NCBI RefSeq assembly: GCF_000471905.2
Contig: NW_006498102.1
Span: forward strand, 231,258 to 295,257
Length of the DNA: 64,000 nucleotides
Source: Amborella trichopoda
Lineage: Eukaryota; Streptophyta; Magnoliopsida; Amborellales; Amborellaceae
Reading direction: 5' to 3'
The notes under the pieces are model-generated. The model saw only the letters and a list, made by a program, of their open reading frames with translations. It had not been told where the DNA came from and did not search any database. Positions 35,001 through 44,923 of the stretch are shown here, in pieces (position 1 is the first letter of the stretch; each line of letters begins with the position of its first letter). Position numbers and translations under genes: made by a program.

Positions 35001-38000
35001 GTCCATGTATGTTGATATACTTATATGTTCATCCTTTTGTGTGATGTAAATTAAATGCTGAATGGCGGTTCATGCAGGGAAAGAACATATCAATATTCGC
35101 ATATTCATTCAAAAACATGAAAATTCTTAATGGAGTACCTCATTTCTTATTGAATTCCTAAAAAACAATATTTATAATGAATTTTAATAATTTTTTCGGA
35201 TTTTTTTTAAGCTTTATTCTGACCGATTCACCCGATTCCCGATCCGAATCTTCGATTCGCCGATCCGGATCTGTTTTTTGAAAGCCCAATTCGGATCACC
35301 GATCCGTTTTTTAAACCATCAACTCTAACAATAAAATAACAGTAGTATACGAGAGAGATAGATGTACTTAGAGAGAGAAACATAGTTATGTAGAGAGAGA
35401 GTCTCATGAACTTACCAGAAGCCCAATAGGGCATGGGTGCAGGTCGCCCAACCAAGGATGTGTATTGGTCCACAAGCTAATGGGCTTGGCCCGGCAAAGA
35501 AGTAGAAATCAAAAATACCCCCAATAACTTTGTATGTTAGAGAAGAGCCACTGTAAAACACATCCATTCCATTGCTATTTAGCAGAAGAACACCATGAGC
35601 ATTTGAGCCCTTCCTCAAATCCATGTAAAATGGGTGAGACCCATACAAATCACTGTTCAAGTTAATGGCCGATATATCGGTTGTGTATAGTGTGTATGGA
35701 TCATTTGGCTCAAGCTTTATTCCCCTGGGTTGTGTATTCTCACCAAGACCATAGAGATTGGAATTTTCAGGTAGGCCTGTAGAGATTTCAAGATACTGGT
35801 CCTTGAAGACCATACTGTCGAAAGAGGAATTAAAAAGTGTTTCTCCATTGGATTTTCGTTTAACAGAGAAGCCAAAGGGGTTAGAGACGTAGGAGAAGAT
35901 GAGATTGTTGGGGGAAGAGGAAGAAGAGAGAGATTCAGAAGAAGGGAGCACAAACGAGCCTTCTTTTCTAGAGAGAGAATATAATGGAGTTGGGGGCTTC
36001 TCTCTGGGGAGAAGCTCGTAAGGGACCTCCCATCTTTCGTGGTCCGCATCTGTAATGTGAACCCTCAAGCGATTTTCAGTCTCGTGCCTTCAAAAACACG
36101 GAGAAATTGACAAAAAAAAAAACAAAATTAGCTCTTTCCTGTTGAATACGGACTAAAAACCCCCCAAAAAAACAAAAAACAAAAAAAGAAGAAGTGAAAA
36201 TTAGAAAAAACCAGATAGGACACTTTGTGTTCAACTTGCTTCGCCATAACAAAGTTTCTATGTAAACATCCCCCCCCCCCCTCCGTATGTAAACACGCCA
36301 AGGAAAAAAAGTTTATTTTTTAACGGGAAAGGTTCATTTTTTAGACGGAAATACGTTTCCCGTATACAAAAATCATTTTGCCCAGATTTGACATTGATTT
36401 TTTAACCCACTAGCACATGATGAAGGCGCCATAACCGCATTGCGGTACCTCCTTCTACAAAAACTTGCCCTAAGACCACTACCTAAGACAACTACCTAAT
36501 ACACTTTTTGTATACAAAAATCGTTTTGGCCAGATTTGACATTGACTTTTGAACCCACTAGCACATGTTGAAGGGCGCCATCATCGCATTGCGGGACCTC
36601 CTTTTACAAAAACTTGCCCTAAGACAACTACGGGATCGAAACGGCCCTAAGACAACTATCGAACCGAAACTGATTAATGTCAGACCAGATGACTGTGACT
36701 GTTAGACTTGAGGACTGTGACTGTGAGACCTGAGGACTGTGACTGTGAGATCTGAGGACTGTGATACTTGAGGACTGTGACTCTGATACCTGAGGACTGT
36801 GACTGTGATACCTGAGAACTGTGACTGTGATACCTGATGATTGATGATTATGAGACCTGATGATTGATGATTGTGAGACCTGATGACAGACTGCCGGAGC
36901 CTTGAAATCCAGTAACACTGGACCGCCCTTTTTAACTGTCGGACCACAAACATGTACGGTCAGGTGTTCTATTGCCGGACCACACTTACACAGTACCTGA
37001 GCACTATTTTGTTGGACCGCCCTTTGACCACAAACATCTACAGTCGGGTGTTCTATTGTCGGACTGCACTTAGACAGTGTGGTAGCCCTATTTTGGTGGT
37101 GTTCTATTACCGGACAGAACTTGAGGTAGCCTATTTTGGTGGGATAGAGGAGAGAGAGGATAGATTATTGGGTGCATTAGATGGAGTTGGCTGGCATTAT
37201 TCTTTCAGATTGAAAAGTCATATATTCATCTATTTCTATGGAAAAGTAAGAAGGAAAAAAAGAAGGAAGAATTTTACGGTCATAAATTCGTTTATATCAT
37301 CTATTTCGAAAGAAGAAAAAAAAGGGGTATGTTGAATTTCAAGTATTCAGCGATAAGATACAGAAAGTACATTTGGAACTGCTCAAAAAGGATTTTTTAT
37401 CCTAAAATATATCCATCCATCTCTATAGAAAAGTAAGAAGGAAAAAAAGGAAGAATTTTATGGCCATAAATTCGTTTATATCATCTATTTTGAAAGAAGA
37501 AAAACAGGGGTTGAAGTATTCTGTTTCAACGATAAGATATAGAAACGTACTTCACATTTGGAATGCACAAAAAGGATTTTTTATCCCAAATATATCTATC
37601 CATCTCTATAGAAAAGTAAGAAGGAAAAAAAAAAAGAAGAATTTTATAGTCATAAATTCGTTTATATCATCTATTTTGAAAGAAGAAAAAAAGGGGTTCA
37701 AGTATTCTGTTTTACTTCACATTTAAAACTGCACAAAAAGACTTTTTATACCAAAGACGTATGCGCAAAATTGTAGGGAAACGTCAACGGTGGGATAGAG
37801 GAGAGAGGGATAGAAGAGAGAGGCGTGGGTAAGGTATACGGGATAGAGGAGAGAGAGGCGTTGGAAGAGTAAGAGAGTTTAGTTTTTTTAAATCAAAAGT
37901 TGGATAGAGGAGAGAGAGAGGCGTGGGTAAGGTCAAGAGTAAAGGAGTTTTAGTTTTTTTTTTTTTTTTTATTTGGCTTGGGGTATTTGTATAGAAATTG

Positions 38001-38499
38001 TATTTTGGGAGAAAAAGTGAGGTTGAGTCTAAGTTGCCTAGAAAGTTTGTCTTGAGGTTTTTTTTTTTTGTAATTCTTCTTAACAAAAAAAAGTCTCATA
38101 AAAAAACCCAAAACAAAAAAATAAATTGTTCTAGAAGTTAATAAAAAAGTGCACGGAATAAGAAAAGGAACGGTATATGGCTCATTGTGATTTAAAAACC
38201 CAATAAAAGATGGAAAAAAAAGGGTAAATAGAGCAAGCGTCACCAGCCCAAAAAATACTGGTAAAATGCAGGAAATAATGAAAATAATAGAAAGAGTCTG
38301 AGCCTTACTTGACATAGAATAATAGGTTTGGGATATCAGGGCCGTAGGTTGTGGTTGGTTGCCTCACTTTCAGCCGTCCGATGAGCCCCCCATATGGTGA
38401 CTCTTCGATGGAAACTAGCTTGTAGCCATGGCCGGCCTTTGTGGCCGCTGAAGCGGAGATTAAGAGAGAGAAGAAGGCGAAGAAGAGAAGTGGAGACAT
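30105..38499 (-). CDS. XYL1: XYL1-like GH31 alpha-xylosidase/alpha-glucosidase gene (three exons, frameshifted in exon 2)
   Basis: A glycoside hydrolase family 31 enzyme. Plant XYL1 removes terminal alpha-linked xylose from xyloglucan oligosaccharides in the cell wall. Exons are 38309-38499, 35416-36087 and 30105-32008 (stop TGA at 30105-30107). Introns start GTAAGG and GTAAGT and end in AG. Phases agree throughout, and the product would be about 922 residues, close to the roughly 915 known for XYL1. The N-terminus has a signal peptide ([18 protein letters not shown]). The catalytic nucleophile Asp is in [16 protein letters not shown] (codon 31569-31571) and the acid/base Asp is in HWTGDN (31203-31205). 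The Cys-rich SNFCSGLC...CCLDC segment favours XYL1 over other plant GH31 groups. A frameshift at 35474 (two bases missing or one extra) disrupts the frame. This is either an assembly error or a recent inactivation, since all other positions look constrained. Confidence 0.85.
34220..35321 (+). mobile_element. hAT-like element in intron 2 of the XYL1-like gene
   Basis: Flanked by perfect 8-bp duplications ACTCTAAC (34212-34219 and 35322-35329). The ends CAGTGTTTAAAAAACGCC and CGTTTTTTAAACCATCA are inverted relatives. The subterminal regions are rich in CCGATTC/GAATCGG words. A frame at 34615-34944 ends [20 protein letters not shown] and might be the degraded end of a transposase, which cannot be proven. 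Tandem ATCCATGATCGAATTTTTTT modules and poly-T surround the gap. The insertion lies in the intron in the opposite orientation to, or indifferent to, the gene. Confidence 0.8.
34440..34459. other. Assembly gap (20 N) next to a long poly-T tract
   Basis: The N run follows a T-run of about 35 bases that also has a single N at 34416. The length is nominal. Confidence 0.95.
35416..36087 (-). CDS. XYL1: XYL1-like gene, exon 2 (contains the frameshift)
   Basis: It encodes the N-terminal beta-sandwich of GH31 enzymes: [20 protein letters not shown], the [15 protein letters not shown] loop, and [20 protein letters not shown]. After FFAGPSPLA the frame is lost at 35474. The neighbouring frame then continues [18 protein letters not shown] to the splice site (donor GTAAGT at 35410-35415). 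Upstream, the acceptor AG is at 36088-36089, although the pyrimidine tract before it is short. The 672-nt length fits the phases only if two bases are missing or one is extra. Confidence 0.85.
36357..36640. repeat. Two-copy tandem duplication of about 130-140 bp
   Basis: TACAAAAATCATTTTGCCC at 36364 and TACAAAAATCGTTTTGGCC at 36503 begin near-identical segments. Both continue through CCCACTAGCACATG, CGCATTGCGG and ACAAAAACTTGCCCTAAGAC. Confidence 0.8.
36690..36890. repeat. Minisatellite, roughly 18-20-bp unit
   Basis: About ten copies of a GAGGACTGTGACTGTGAGAC-like unit, degrading to GATGATTGATGATTGTGAG at the right end. Two minus-strand ORFs over it (repeated [10 protein letters not shown]) are an artefact of the repeat. 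Confidence 0.85.
37205..37755. repeat. Three-copy tandem repeat, about 170-190-bp unit
   Basis: ATTCGTTTATATCATCTATT occurs at 37285, 37469 and 37657, each preceded by AAAGTAAGAAGGAAAAAAA and followed by AAGAAGAAAAA, AAGTATTC and AAAAAGGATTTTTTATCC words. The units differ by small indels. The wording is plastid-like in base use, but no plastid gene could be recognised. Confidence 0.8.
38309..38499 (-). CDS. XYL1: XYL1-like gene, exon 1
   Basis: It encodes the signal peptide and the start of the mature N-terminal domain ([20 protein letters not shown], ending NLLFYVK). ATG at 38497-38499 is the first Met and begins a hydrophobic leader, so it is the likely start. The exon ends at 38309, inside a Lys codon completed by the first base of exon 2. 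The donor is GTAAGG (38303-38308). Confidence 0.85.
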
Positions 38500-38544
38500 T
38501 GAAAGAGAAGCAAAAGGAAGAAAGGAGGAGTGAAGGGGATGGGT

Positions 38545-38553
38545 GATTTAAAG
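38545..38553 (-). promoter_or_regulatory. Possible TATA-like element of the XYL1-like gene
   Basis: TTTAAAT on the minus strand, about 50 bases upstream of the ATG and followed by a CT-rich leader. It is the only TATA-like string close to the start, but the distance would leave a very short 5' UTR. Confidence 0.25.
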
Positions 38554-38683
38554 GGAAACAATGAACTAAATGGTATGGTTTTAATTAAGGGATAATGATA
38601 AATATTATGTGATGACTCCTTCACGCGATGCATGCGAAGAAATGGCCTAATCCTTTGCATGTAAGGGTGTCGGATAAGTTTAA

Positions 38684-39190
38684 GGGAAAGGTTTCTATAT
38701 TTCCCCTATAGTATAGAAGATCTGTCTTCTCTTTATCATCCAGCAGTCCAATTTTGACCAAGAGAGCCACTCACCGTTTGATCTTAAATGTCATGTCTCA
38801 AAGTATTTTATTTTTAGTTTTTTTTATACAAATTGTATAAATATGAAATTTGGTATGTGTCATCTTCTCATTGGGACACACCTAAAAAAAATATTAAAAA
38901 TAAATTTTTGATAAAATATAATGACCCACTTTTAAAATTTTCAAAAGTATTTTGGTCATTTTATTTTATTGAAAATATTATTTTTATATTTTTCACTAGT
39001 GCAAGTTTAATAGAAGATTGGACCTCCAAATTTTGGGGTCAAAATAATTTATAGAAAAAAAATTAAAAATAAAATAGTGTAGAGATGTGACATGTGATTG
39101 GGGCAACCTTAACCCTCCATCCAAAATGGACAGTTGGATAAGAGAATGTATATAAGTTTTATGCTGTAGGGGAAGCATAGAAAGCTCGCC
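38684..39190 (+). mobile_element. Miniature inverted-repeat element, family C, upstream of the XYL1-like gene
   Basis: 507 bp, full length. The left end is GGGAAAGGTTTCTATATTTC and the right end GGGGAAGCATAGAAAGCTCG, with the inner parts matching 10221-10737. GGATAA occurs on both sides (38672-38677 and 39195-39200) but not immediately adjacent to the ends. It lies about 185 bp upstream of the gene's ATG and could affect its promoter. Confidence 0.8.
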
Positions 39191-39426
39191 TGTTGGATAA
39201 TGACACACTAGGCTACAACTTCTTGGGTTGGTGTTTCATGATTTTTTGCTCTTTTTCTCTCTCTAAGATTATCTCTCTCCCCAACTATCTCTCTCCTCTA
39301 TACATTAGAGTCTAGAATACATTATAAGTGTGACGGTTAGGTCAAGACCATAATTGTTACGAAATTTTTATTTATTTATTTATTTGTTTTGCTTTCAAGG
39401 GCTTTATAGCTCGAGTTAATCGCCAA

Positions 39427-40015
39427 TGAAAAGTACATCAAATGCAAAGGGGTCTAGGGCTGCGAGCAAATCAACTACCAACAAAAAGGAAGAAGGAAAT
39501 AAGCGAAAGATGACCTGGCATGAAATTTATGCAGAGAAGCACAGGGAAATTGTCGAAGCTACGGATGAAGAGGTGTTGAATAATATTTTCGATGATGTCA
39601 AGAAGATGGGATCCTTAGCATGAAATTTATGCAAAGAATGTTTTCGATGATGTCAAGAAGATGGGATCCCTAGCATGAAATTTATGCAGAGAAACACAGG
39701 GAAATTGTCGAAGCTATCAAGGGCTTGGGGACATATGAAGAGGTGTTGAGTAATGTTTTTGACGATGTCAAGAAGATGGGATCTATAGACTCTCAGGTGT
39801 AATTAATAGTTTACAATAGTCTTTCTTTAGATATAACAAAGCGTAAAGCTTTCTTGGCCGTGATTGACCGGAAGAGGGACAATTGAGTCCAATTCAAGTT
39901 TGTACATTAGTTTCAGTTGTCGAATAATGTAGTGGAGATATTGAATCATCCACAATGTATCAATGGAGCTAATAACAGTGCCTCCACAATGTATACAATG
40001 GAGCTAACAACAGTT
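39427..40015 (+). pseudogene. Remnant of an unidentified coding repeat, copy 2
   Basis: It begins with an ATG and an open frame of 65 codons rich in Ser, Lys and Ala (KSTSNAKGSRAASKSTTNKK), then TWHEIYAEKHREIVEA and LNNIFDDVKKMGS. The segment GCATGAAATTTATGC...GATGTCAAGAAGATGGGATC is then repeated two more times (39618-39670 and 39674-39782). The third copy is longer and adds IKGLGTYEEVL. It continues with IDSQV and LIVYNSLS. The family is not recognised. It is the sister of 7265-7660; here the N-terminal frame is better kept. Confidence 0.5.
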
Positions 40016-40020
40016 CTTCG

Positions 40021-40619
40021 TGTTGGGATCGATTCATAAAAAAACAACAAGGGTTTACAATATTAACAGCTGTTGTGCATTTATATCAATATAAACAAGC
40101 AATAAAAACTACACAATATCAAAGCACGAACATGGAATGAAAAATCCAACAACATTCAATCCACAGAGCACAAAGATTTAACGTGGTTCGACCTACTTTC
40201 ATGGGAGAATGGCGCGAGACTTTACTTACTGATTTGGAAAGATTACATAGTGAAATCGAGCTCAAAATATCAATTTTCATCCAGCAGCCCTTTCTCATGC
40301 TAAATTGAGCAAAAAAACAAGGTTTGAAGAACACCCTAAAGTGGGTTCTCTTTAACACTTTTTCTCACTAAAATATGACAAACAGCCAATCTACAATGAA
40401 GTTCAAGCCTTTTGCTTACTTTTTCCCTCTAAAACAGAGCATACCAAACTCTAAAGGGAAAACCCAAATTGCAGCCCAATCTCTCTATATTTTTCTCACT
40501 ATTTTCTCTTTAAACAAAAGGGTTTTGATCCCCTTAATAAAGTAAATTTCTTACAACATAAAAGAGAGAAAAGTTAAATAAAATTCCCACATGTGTGATT
40601 CGTTTTCACACATGTAACA
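40021..40619 (+). mobile_element. Probable solo LTR (copia type)
   Basis: 599 bp starting TGTTGGGATC and ending ATGTAACA, with flanking 5-mers CTTCG (40016-40020) and CCTCG (40620-40624), a 4/5 match to a 5-bp TSD. The internal motif TTTAACGTGGTTCGACC is common in plant copia LTRs. It splits the right end of the unidentified coding repeat from its downstream repeats. No ORF is meaningful. Confidence 0.6.
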
Positions 40620-40639
40620 CCTCGACCATAACAAAAGTA

Positions 40640-41265
40640 ACCGTAATCGGATTCCCTGAATACCATGTTTAAAAAAAATAATTTAAATCTTCATGGAAAT
40701 ATTGGCAAACATATAAGTGGTTAAAAAATGTAAAAAGTGTCAAACATGTATAATCGGATTCCCTGAAAAACATGCTTAAAAAAAATAATTTAAATCTTCA
40801 TGGTAATATTGGCAAACATATACATGGTTAAAAATGTTTCATTGTAGCTAACAACAGTGCCCCAACCAAGACAAAGCAACCATATTCGGATTCCCCGAAA
40901 AACATGATTAAAAAAAATAATTAAAATCTTCTTCATGGTAATATTGGCAAACATATACATGGTTAAAAAGCGTACAAGTGTCAAACATTTATAATCGTTT
41001 AACCGTAAAAGTGTCAAACATTTATAATCGGATTCCTTGAAAACCATCCTTAAAAAAATAGTCCCAACAACCATACTTAAAAAAAATAATTTAAATCTTC
41101 ATGACAATATTAGCAAACATATACATGGTTAAAAAGTGTCAAAAGTGTCAAACATGTATAATCGGACTCCCTGAAAACCGTGCTTAAAAAAAAAAATTTA
41201 AATCTTCATGGTAATATTGGCAAACATATACATGGTTAAAAAGTGGCAAACATGTATAAAGTATT
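40640..41265. repeat. Irregular tandem array, roughly 85-115-bp unit
   Basis: GGCAAACATATACATGGTTA (or close variants) occurs at least five times between 40690 and 41240. It alternates with TAATCGGATTCCCTGAAAA and AAAAATAATTTAAATCTTC. One and a half units are also found at 7690-7763. Confidence 0.8.
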
Positions 41266-41440
41266 CACACATGTTTATCATTTTCATTTCTTCTACTTTG
41301 ATGAGGTTCACGCTCAAATTCTCAACACCCTTCAAATACAAATCATTTTCTTTTCTTCTACTTTGATGAGGTTCATGCTCAAATTCTCAACACCCTTCAA
41401 ATACAAATATACCATGGATTTGCGCCAAAACGCTTAAAAA
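41266..41440 (+). repeat. Duplicated short dispersed repeat (shared with 13223-13404)
   Basis: The TTCTTCTACTTTGATGAGG ... CACCCTTCAAATACAAAT module is present twice in tandem (41290 and 41353). Confidence 0.7.
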
Positions 41441-42701
41441 ATAATATTAGCAAGCCTTCAGCATATTTTATATAAAAAATTAAAAGAAACTTTAATTCAT
41501 CATGTGAGCAATTTCAAAAAGAAATTCTTTTGAGTAATACTTATTAAGGCAATTCAATTGAGTTTTCCTATTGCTGTTTTTTCTAATTTTATTTTATGAA
41601 ATTCACTAGCATTCCAAAAGGTGTTTTTCAATTTTTATGTTTTGTTGAACATAAATATCATTGGTCAAACCTAAAATAAATTAGTTACAATTTTTTTGCT
41701 AGTAGCTCCTCTGAAAGTAAAAAGCATTTTGTTATTCTCTTGTTGATACTCCCCACTAGGCTAATAGGGCTAAAACTATTTAGATTATGGGTGCAGTTGG
41801 CTAATAGGGCGAAAATAGATTATGGGTTTAGTTGGCATACGGATACATCCATAGCTGTAGAGGTAAGGTGCACCTACAAATTTTATCACAGTATATAATT
41901 TTGATGTAAAATTTTCTTAGGATTATCTCAAAATCTATTTTTATATCTAATTATAAAATTTTAAATTTAAAAAATGGTTAAAATCAAGTAGATCTATAAA
42001 CATATGAAAATCTTGAAAATGGACGAAGTAGATAATATGTTGTAAAATACATTATTTCTAGGACTTAAAATCTTTTTATTTTTTTTTGGTCATACATCTC
42101 GATGTCAAGATGATCAATCAAATGGTTTTTCAACAATAAAACTACCTTTTTCGATGAATTTTTGAAATGCATCCGTAGTTTATATGTGAAGGCATTCAAC
42201 AACATACCAGCAATGCTGAAGATTTATCTTCATAATGGGCCAACTGGTTGCGAATTATTCGCACCAAATTATACATGGTCGAATTAGAATATGAGGCTTT
42301 TTTACTCATTTGAGTGACCATTTTTCAATTGCCACAACTCGCATCCAACATCATCTATGATGTTCTCTAATGCGGTTGTGAAAGGTTTGTGTTTTGAGTT
42401 TTTTTTCTTCTTCAGCCTAAGCTGCTTACTTTTTTAAGAAATGAAATCCGCGTATTGTTGTCCAAAAAAAGGGATGATATGAAAGTTCAATTGCAGATAA
42501 CTTGCAATAAAAATAACATAGAAAAATAAACCAATATATTTTAATCAATGTTAAAAATATGGAAGTTCATTCGAGACCTGCCGAGTTCCATTAAAATACA
42601 ACGGAACTCACTCAAGTCTAATACTATTATGACCATATAACGGTATTTTACCTAGGGAGCCAAACAAAGCTAGGGTATGTTTGGGTTGTTTGGGTGGAGA
42701 A
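41441..42701 (+). repeat. AB-unit fragment (B part), split by a family A element
   Basis: The same order as 13865-15235: AATTCATCATGTGAGCAATT, CATTCCAAAAGGTGTTTTT, TTGTTGATACTCCCCACTAG, GCAATGCTGAAGATTTATC, GGGATGATATGAAAGTTCAA, and GGTATGTTTGGG at the right end, where an LTR element begins. A family A element sits at 41825-42179. Confidence 0.65.
41825..42179 (-). mobile_element. Mutator-like miniature element, family A (right end truncated)
   Basis: It starts GGTTTAGTTGGCATACGGAT, the reverse of the right end of 14244-14631. It runs to ATGCATCCGTAG, where the last part (the left terminal repeat of the plus orientation) is missing. No TSD is visible. Confidence 0.7.
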
Positions 42702-42825
42702 TGTGAGAAACTTTGAATCGTTTACTGATAATTTCTAACTAGACACCTATACTTATCAAGAGATATATACCCACACACCCATACAGATATGTATCCGTAT
42801 GGACACTGATATATATAGTATACCA

Positions 42826-42983
42826 TGTGAAAAACTCTGAATATTACAGGAACTCTCCGTATTCAATCCTTGCAGATAATTACTAACTAGACACCTATAC
42901 TTATCAAGAGACATATACCCATACACCCATACAGATATGTATCTGTACGGATACTGATATATATATATCTATCAGTATGAACG

Positions 42984-43028
<45 letters not shown>

Positions 43029-43039
43029 ATACGCTAACA
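42826..43039 (-). mobile_element. 3' LTR of element 1
   Basis: On the minus strand it starts TGTTAGCGTATTGATATA directly after the polypurine tract GTTTGAGGGGGAG and ends GAGTTTTTCACA. It includes a (TA)n run at about 42985-43026. A second, partial LTR lies next to it at 42702-42825 (TGTGAGAAACTTTGAAT ...), so this end carries a tandem LTR. Confidence 0.75.
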
Positions 43040-43052
43040 CTCCCCCTCAAAC
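43040..43052 (-). other. Polypurine tract of element 1
   Basis: Minus strand GTTTGAGGGGGAG immediately before TGTTAG. Element 2 has GAAGAGGGGGAG and GTTTGAGGAAGAG strings before its LTR starts. Confidence 0.75.
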
Positions 43053-43419
43053 TCAATATGCTTTGACACAAAGCAACTTGAGTTTGAACAATAAGTAGCA
43101 AAAAAAAACTGAGTTCGATCTTCAGGTCTTTAGGTGTAAGGCTTGACTAATAGAAGTAGTGGTCTCCATGCTCAGATTGTTTGAACAACAAGCATAGATA
43201 GCGGCAGATCTCAGGAACAAACGACCTCAGGAGCAGCCTCACAACCGGGATGGAGCAACGAAAAACTCAATCAAAGACAAACAGGCCTTCGGAACATGCG
43301 GGATCAAGAAATGTGATCACCAAACAAGAGGCCTGTGGAAGAGCCAACAGAAATCAACGGCTGATCGACAGTTGGACATTGGATTTGGGGTTGAGAACAA
43401 TAAAATCCAAAATACATTA

Positions 43420-43535
43420 GAGAGTCGAAACACAACTAGACAGAGAGACATGACAGAGAGTCAAAACACGACTCGACAGAGAGAAATCAGAGAGTCAAAA
43501 ACACGACTCGGTAGAGAGAAATCAGAGAGGTGAGT
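43420..43535. repeat. Short tandem repeat in element 1
   Basis: The module CAGAGAGTCAAAACACGACT, then CGACAGAGAGAAAT, is repeated about three times with small changes. Confidence 0.75.
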
Positions 43536-43686
43536 TTAGAGAAGGGTTTTAGATTCGGATCAACCAGGGTATGTCATTAGAGGGGAGCGCGATAGCAAAT
43601 ATTTACAAAACAAAGAAGATTCAAACGTGAGGTGAAACTCATAGTTATCAGTTTCTCTCTCAAAATTTGAAAGAGCTAGAGAAAGA

Positions 43687-43936
43687 GATGGCTCCAAAGA
43701 AGTTGCTCAAGGCTTAAACTATACCAGTGAGGGCTCCACCACCGCCAAACACTAGCCTTTTTGTAGGACTAAACAAAGGCTGGCACCAAAAAAATGAGAT
43801 TGCTCCTTACCCTTCAGACAAAAAAAGGATAAAGCAGTACAAGGAAGTTATGGGCTTTGCGTCATATGAAAAGAGAATTACTGAGTTGCCAAAAATTAAA
43901 AAAGATAAAGAGATCAAAGAGAAGGAGATCAGTTAG
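43687..43936 (+). pseudogene. Ribosomal protein eL36 (RPL36) pseudogene fragment captured in element 1
   Basis: The plus strand reads APPPPNTSLFVGLNKG, then EIAPYPSDKK and GFASYEKRITELPKIKKDK. This is the order of the plant large-subunit protein eL36 (PNTGLFVGLNKG, LAPRPSDRK, GFAPYEKRITELLK). About 20 residues are missing between the second and third blocks, and the basic C-terminal third is replaced by KEIKEKEIS and a stop. A stop precedes the block (after MAPKKLLKA at 43687). There are no introns across the blocks, which fits capture of a processed transcript, but the short length does not prove this. It is antisense relative to the element. eL36 binds 23S/28S-type rRNA; this copy is not functional. 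Confidence 0.75.
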
Positions 43937-44333
43937 AGAGAGAGAAGTAGCGCATCTAATGTGTAGAGAGAGAGAGGAGTTTTTTTTTTTGAGAGACAAC
44001 AGGGGGATATTACCTTAATGGGTATCTAATGGAAAAAGAAGACCTTGAAAGAGGCGTGGGATGAGAGAGAGAGTTACGCTAAAGAAAGTTGCGACACATA
44101 GTTTAAACTTTAAACCTTGAAAGGCATGAGTGAGAGAGCCACATTAAATAAAGTATGACGCATTGTTTAGAGAGAGAAAGCTTGTGGCAGTTTAGAGATA
44201 TAGGTGTTTGAAAAAGATAAGAGGCATCAATGAGAGAGATCTAAGAGATATGAGAGTGGAGAGAGACCAAGAGATAAGAAAAAGAGATTTGAGAGATAGA
44301 GAGATCTGAAAGATCTGAGATTGCGTGTTCGAT

Positions 44334-44550
44334 TCACATCGGGGTCACCACTGTCTGGCGCTTTGCAATTTGACCAACTAGACGATCTCCATTCTTTGTG
44401 TATGCCACAACAGATTGTGTGGTCCTCTGGCCCTCAACATTTGTAACAATTGTTGGCTTTCCACCCTCCATTGCCGCCCCTGCTGAGTTTGTAGTACATA
44501 GATCGATGCCGACCACCTTCTCACATACAACTCTCAAAGGCACAAAACCA
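44334..44550 (-). pseudogene. N-terminal fragment of a plastid-type HSP70 captured in element 1
   Basis: The minus strand reads [20 protein letters not shown], then [20 protein letters not shown] and [17 protein letters not shown]. This is the first nucleotide-binding segment of DnaK/Hsp70, and the combination is typical of stromal plastid Hsp70s. The phosphate-loop glycine of GIDLGTTNS is changed to cysteine, and PS is changed to QS in TTPSVV. The similarity stops at VVTP, before the ENTFFSVKR segment. The frame is open and continuous with an upstream frame from 44981, giving a 215-codon chimeric ORF that starts in the LTR, crosses the primer binding site and ends here. Whether it is translated is unknown. 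Confidence 0.85.
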
Positions 44551-44923
44551 GAGCCTTTGTCCTTCGTCTTGTATGAGGCACAAAAGGGCCTTTGTCCTTC
44601 CTCTTCCATGTAAGGTTTGGGGTTTTGCGAAAGCCATTGTTTAGTTGTGTACCAAAAAACACGGATTTTGGAGAGTCGGCCGGACCCAATTTTTAGAGAG
44701 AGAGAAGAAGTAATACTTGCACCCAGAAACACATGGAAGAAAAGTAGAGAGAGAACAAGATTTGTTAGCAGAAAGAGAAAAAGACCTTTAGCTTTGAAAG
44801 AGAGAGAGGAAGATGCAAACGAAATTTCCGAAACAAATATGAAACAACAACAGGGCAGGTGGTCTTGAAATTTCCCGACCTCAAATATGAGGTTAACCTC
44901 AGATTCTGAGCCGAGGAGTCTAT

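Larger units (their letters stand above)
32009..35415 (-). other. XYL1-like gene, intron 2 (3.4 kb)
   Basis: AT-rich sequence without coding signals, plus an hAT-like insertion at 34220-35321 and an assembly gap. A short direct repeat with CTAGAATGGAGA and AATGGGGAACTGCG lies at 32805-32935. Confidence 0.75.
36088..38308 (-). other. XYL1-like gene, intron 1 (2.2 kb), rich in tandem repeats
   Basis: It contains three separate tandem arrays listed below and no coding signal. Poly-C at 36270-36280 and several A-runs are present. Confidence 0.75.

Noticed and set aside
36628..36953. Minus-strand ORFs of 96 and 83 codons
   Set aside because: They are translations of the minisatellite in intron 1 and carry only the repeated Ser/Gln/Val-rich peptide.
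44300..44345. tRNA-like end on the plus strand (GTGTTCGATTCACATCGGGG followed by TCACCA)
   Set aside because: It looks like a T-arm plus CCA, but there is no matching acceptor stem, D-arm or anticodon arm upstream, only GA-rich repeats. The last part is explained by the HSP70 fragment on the other strand.
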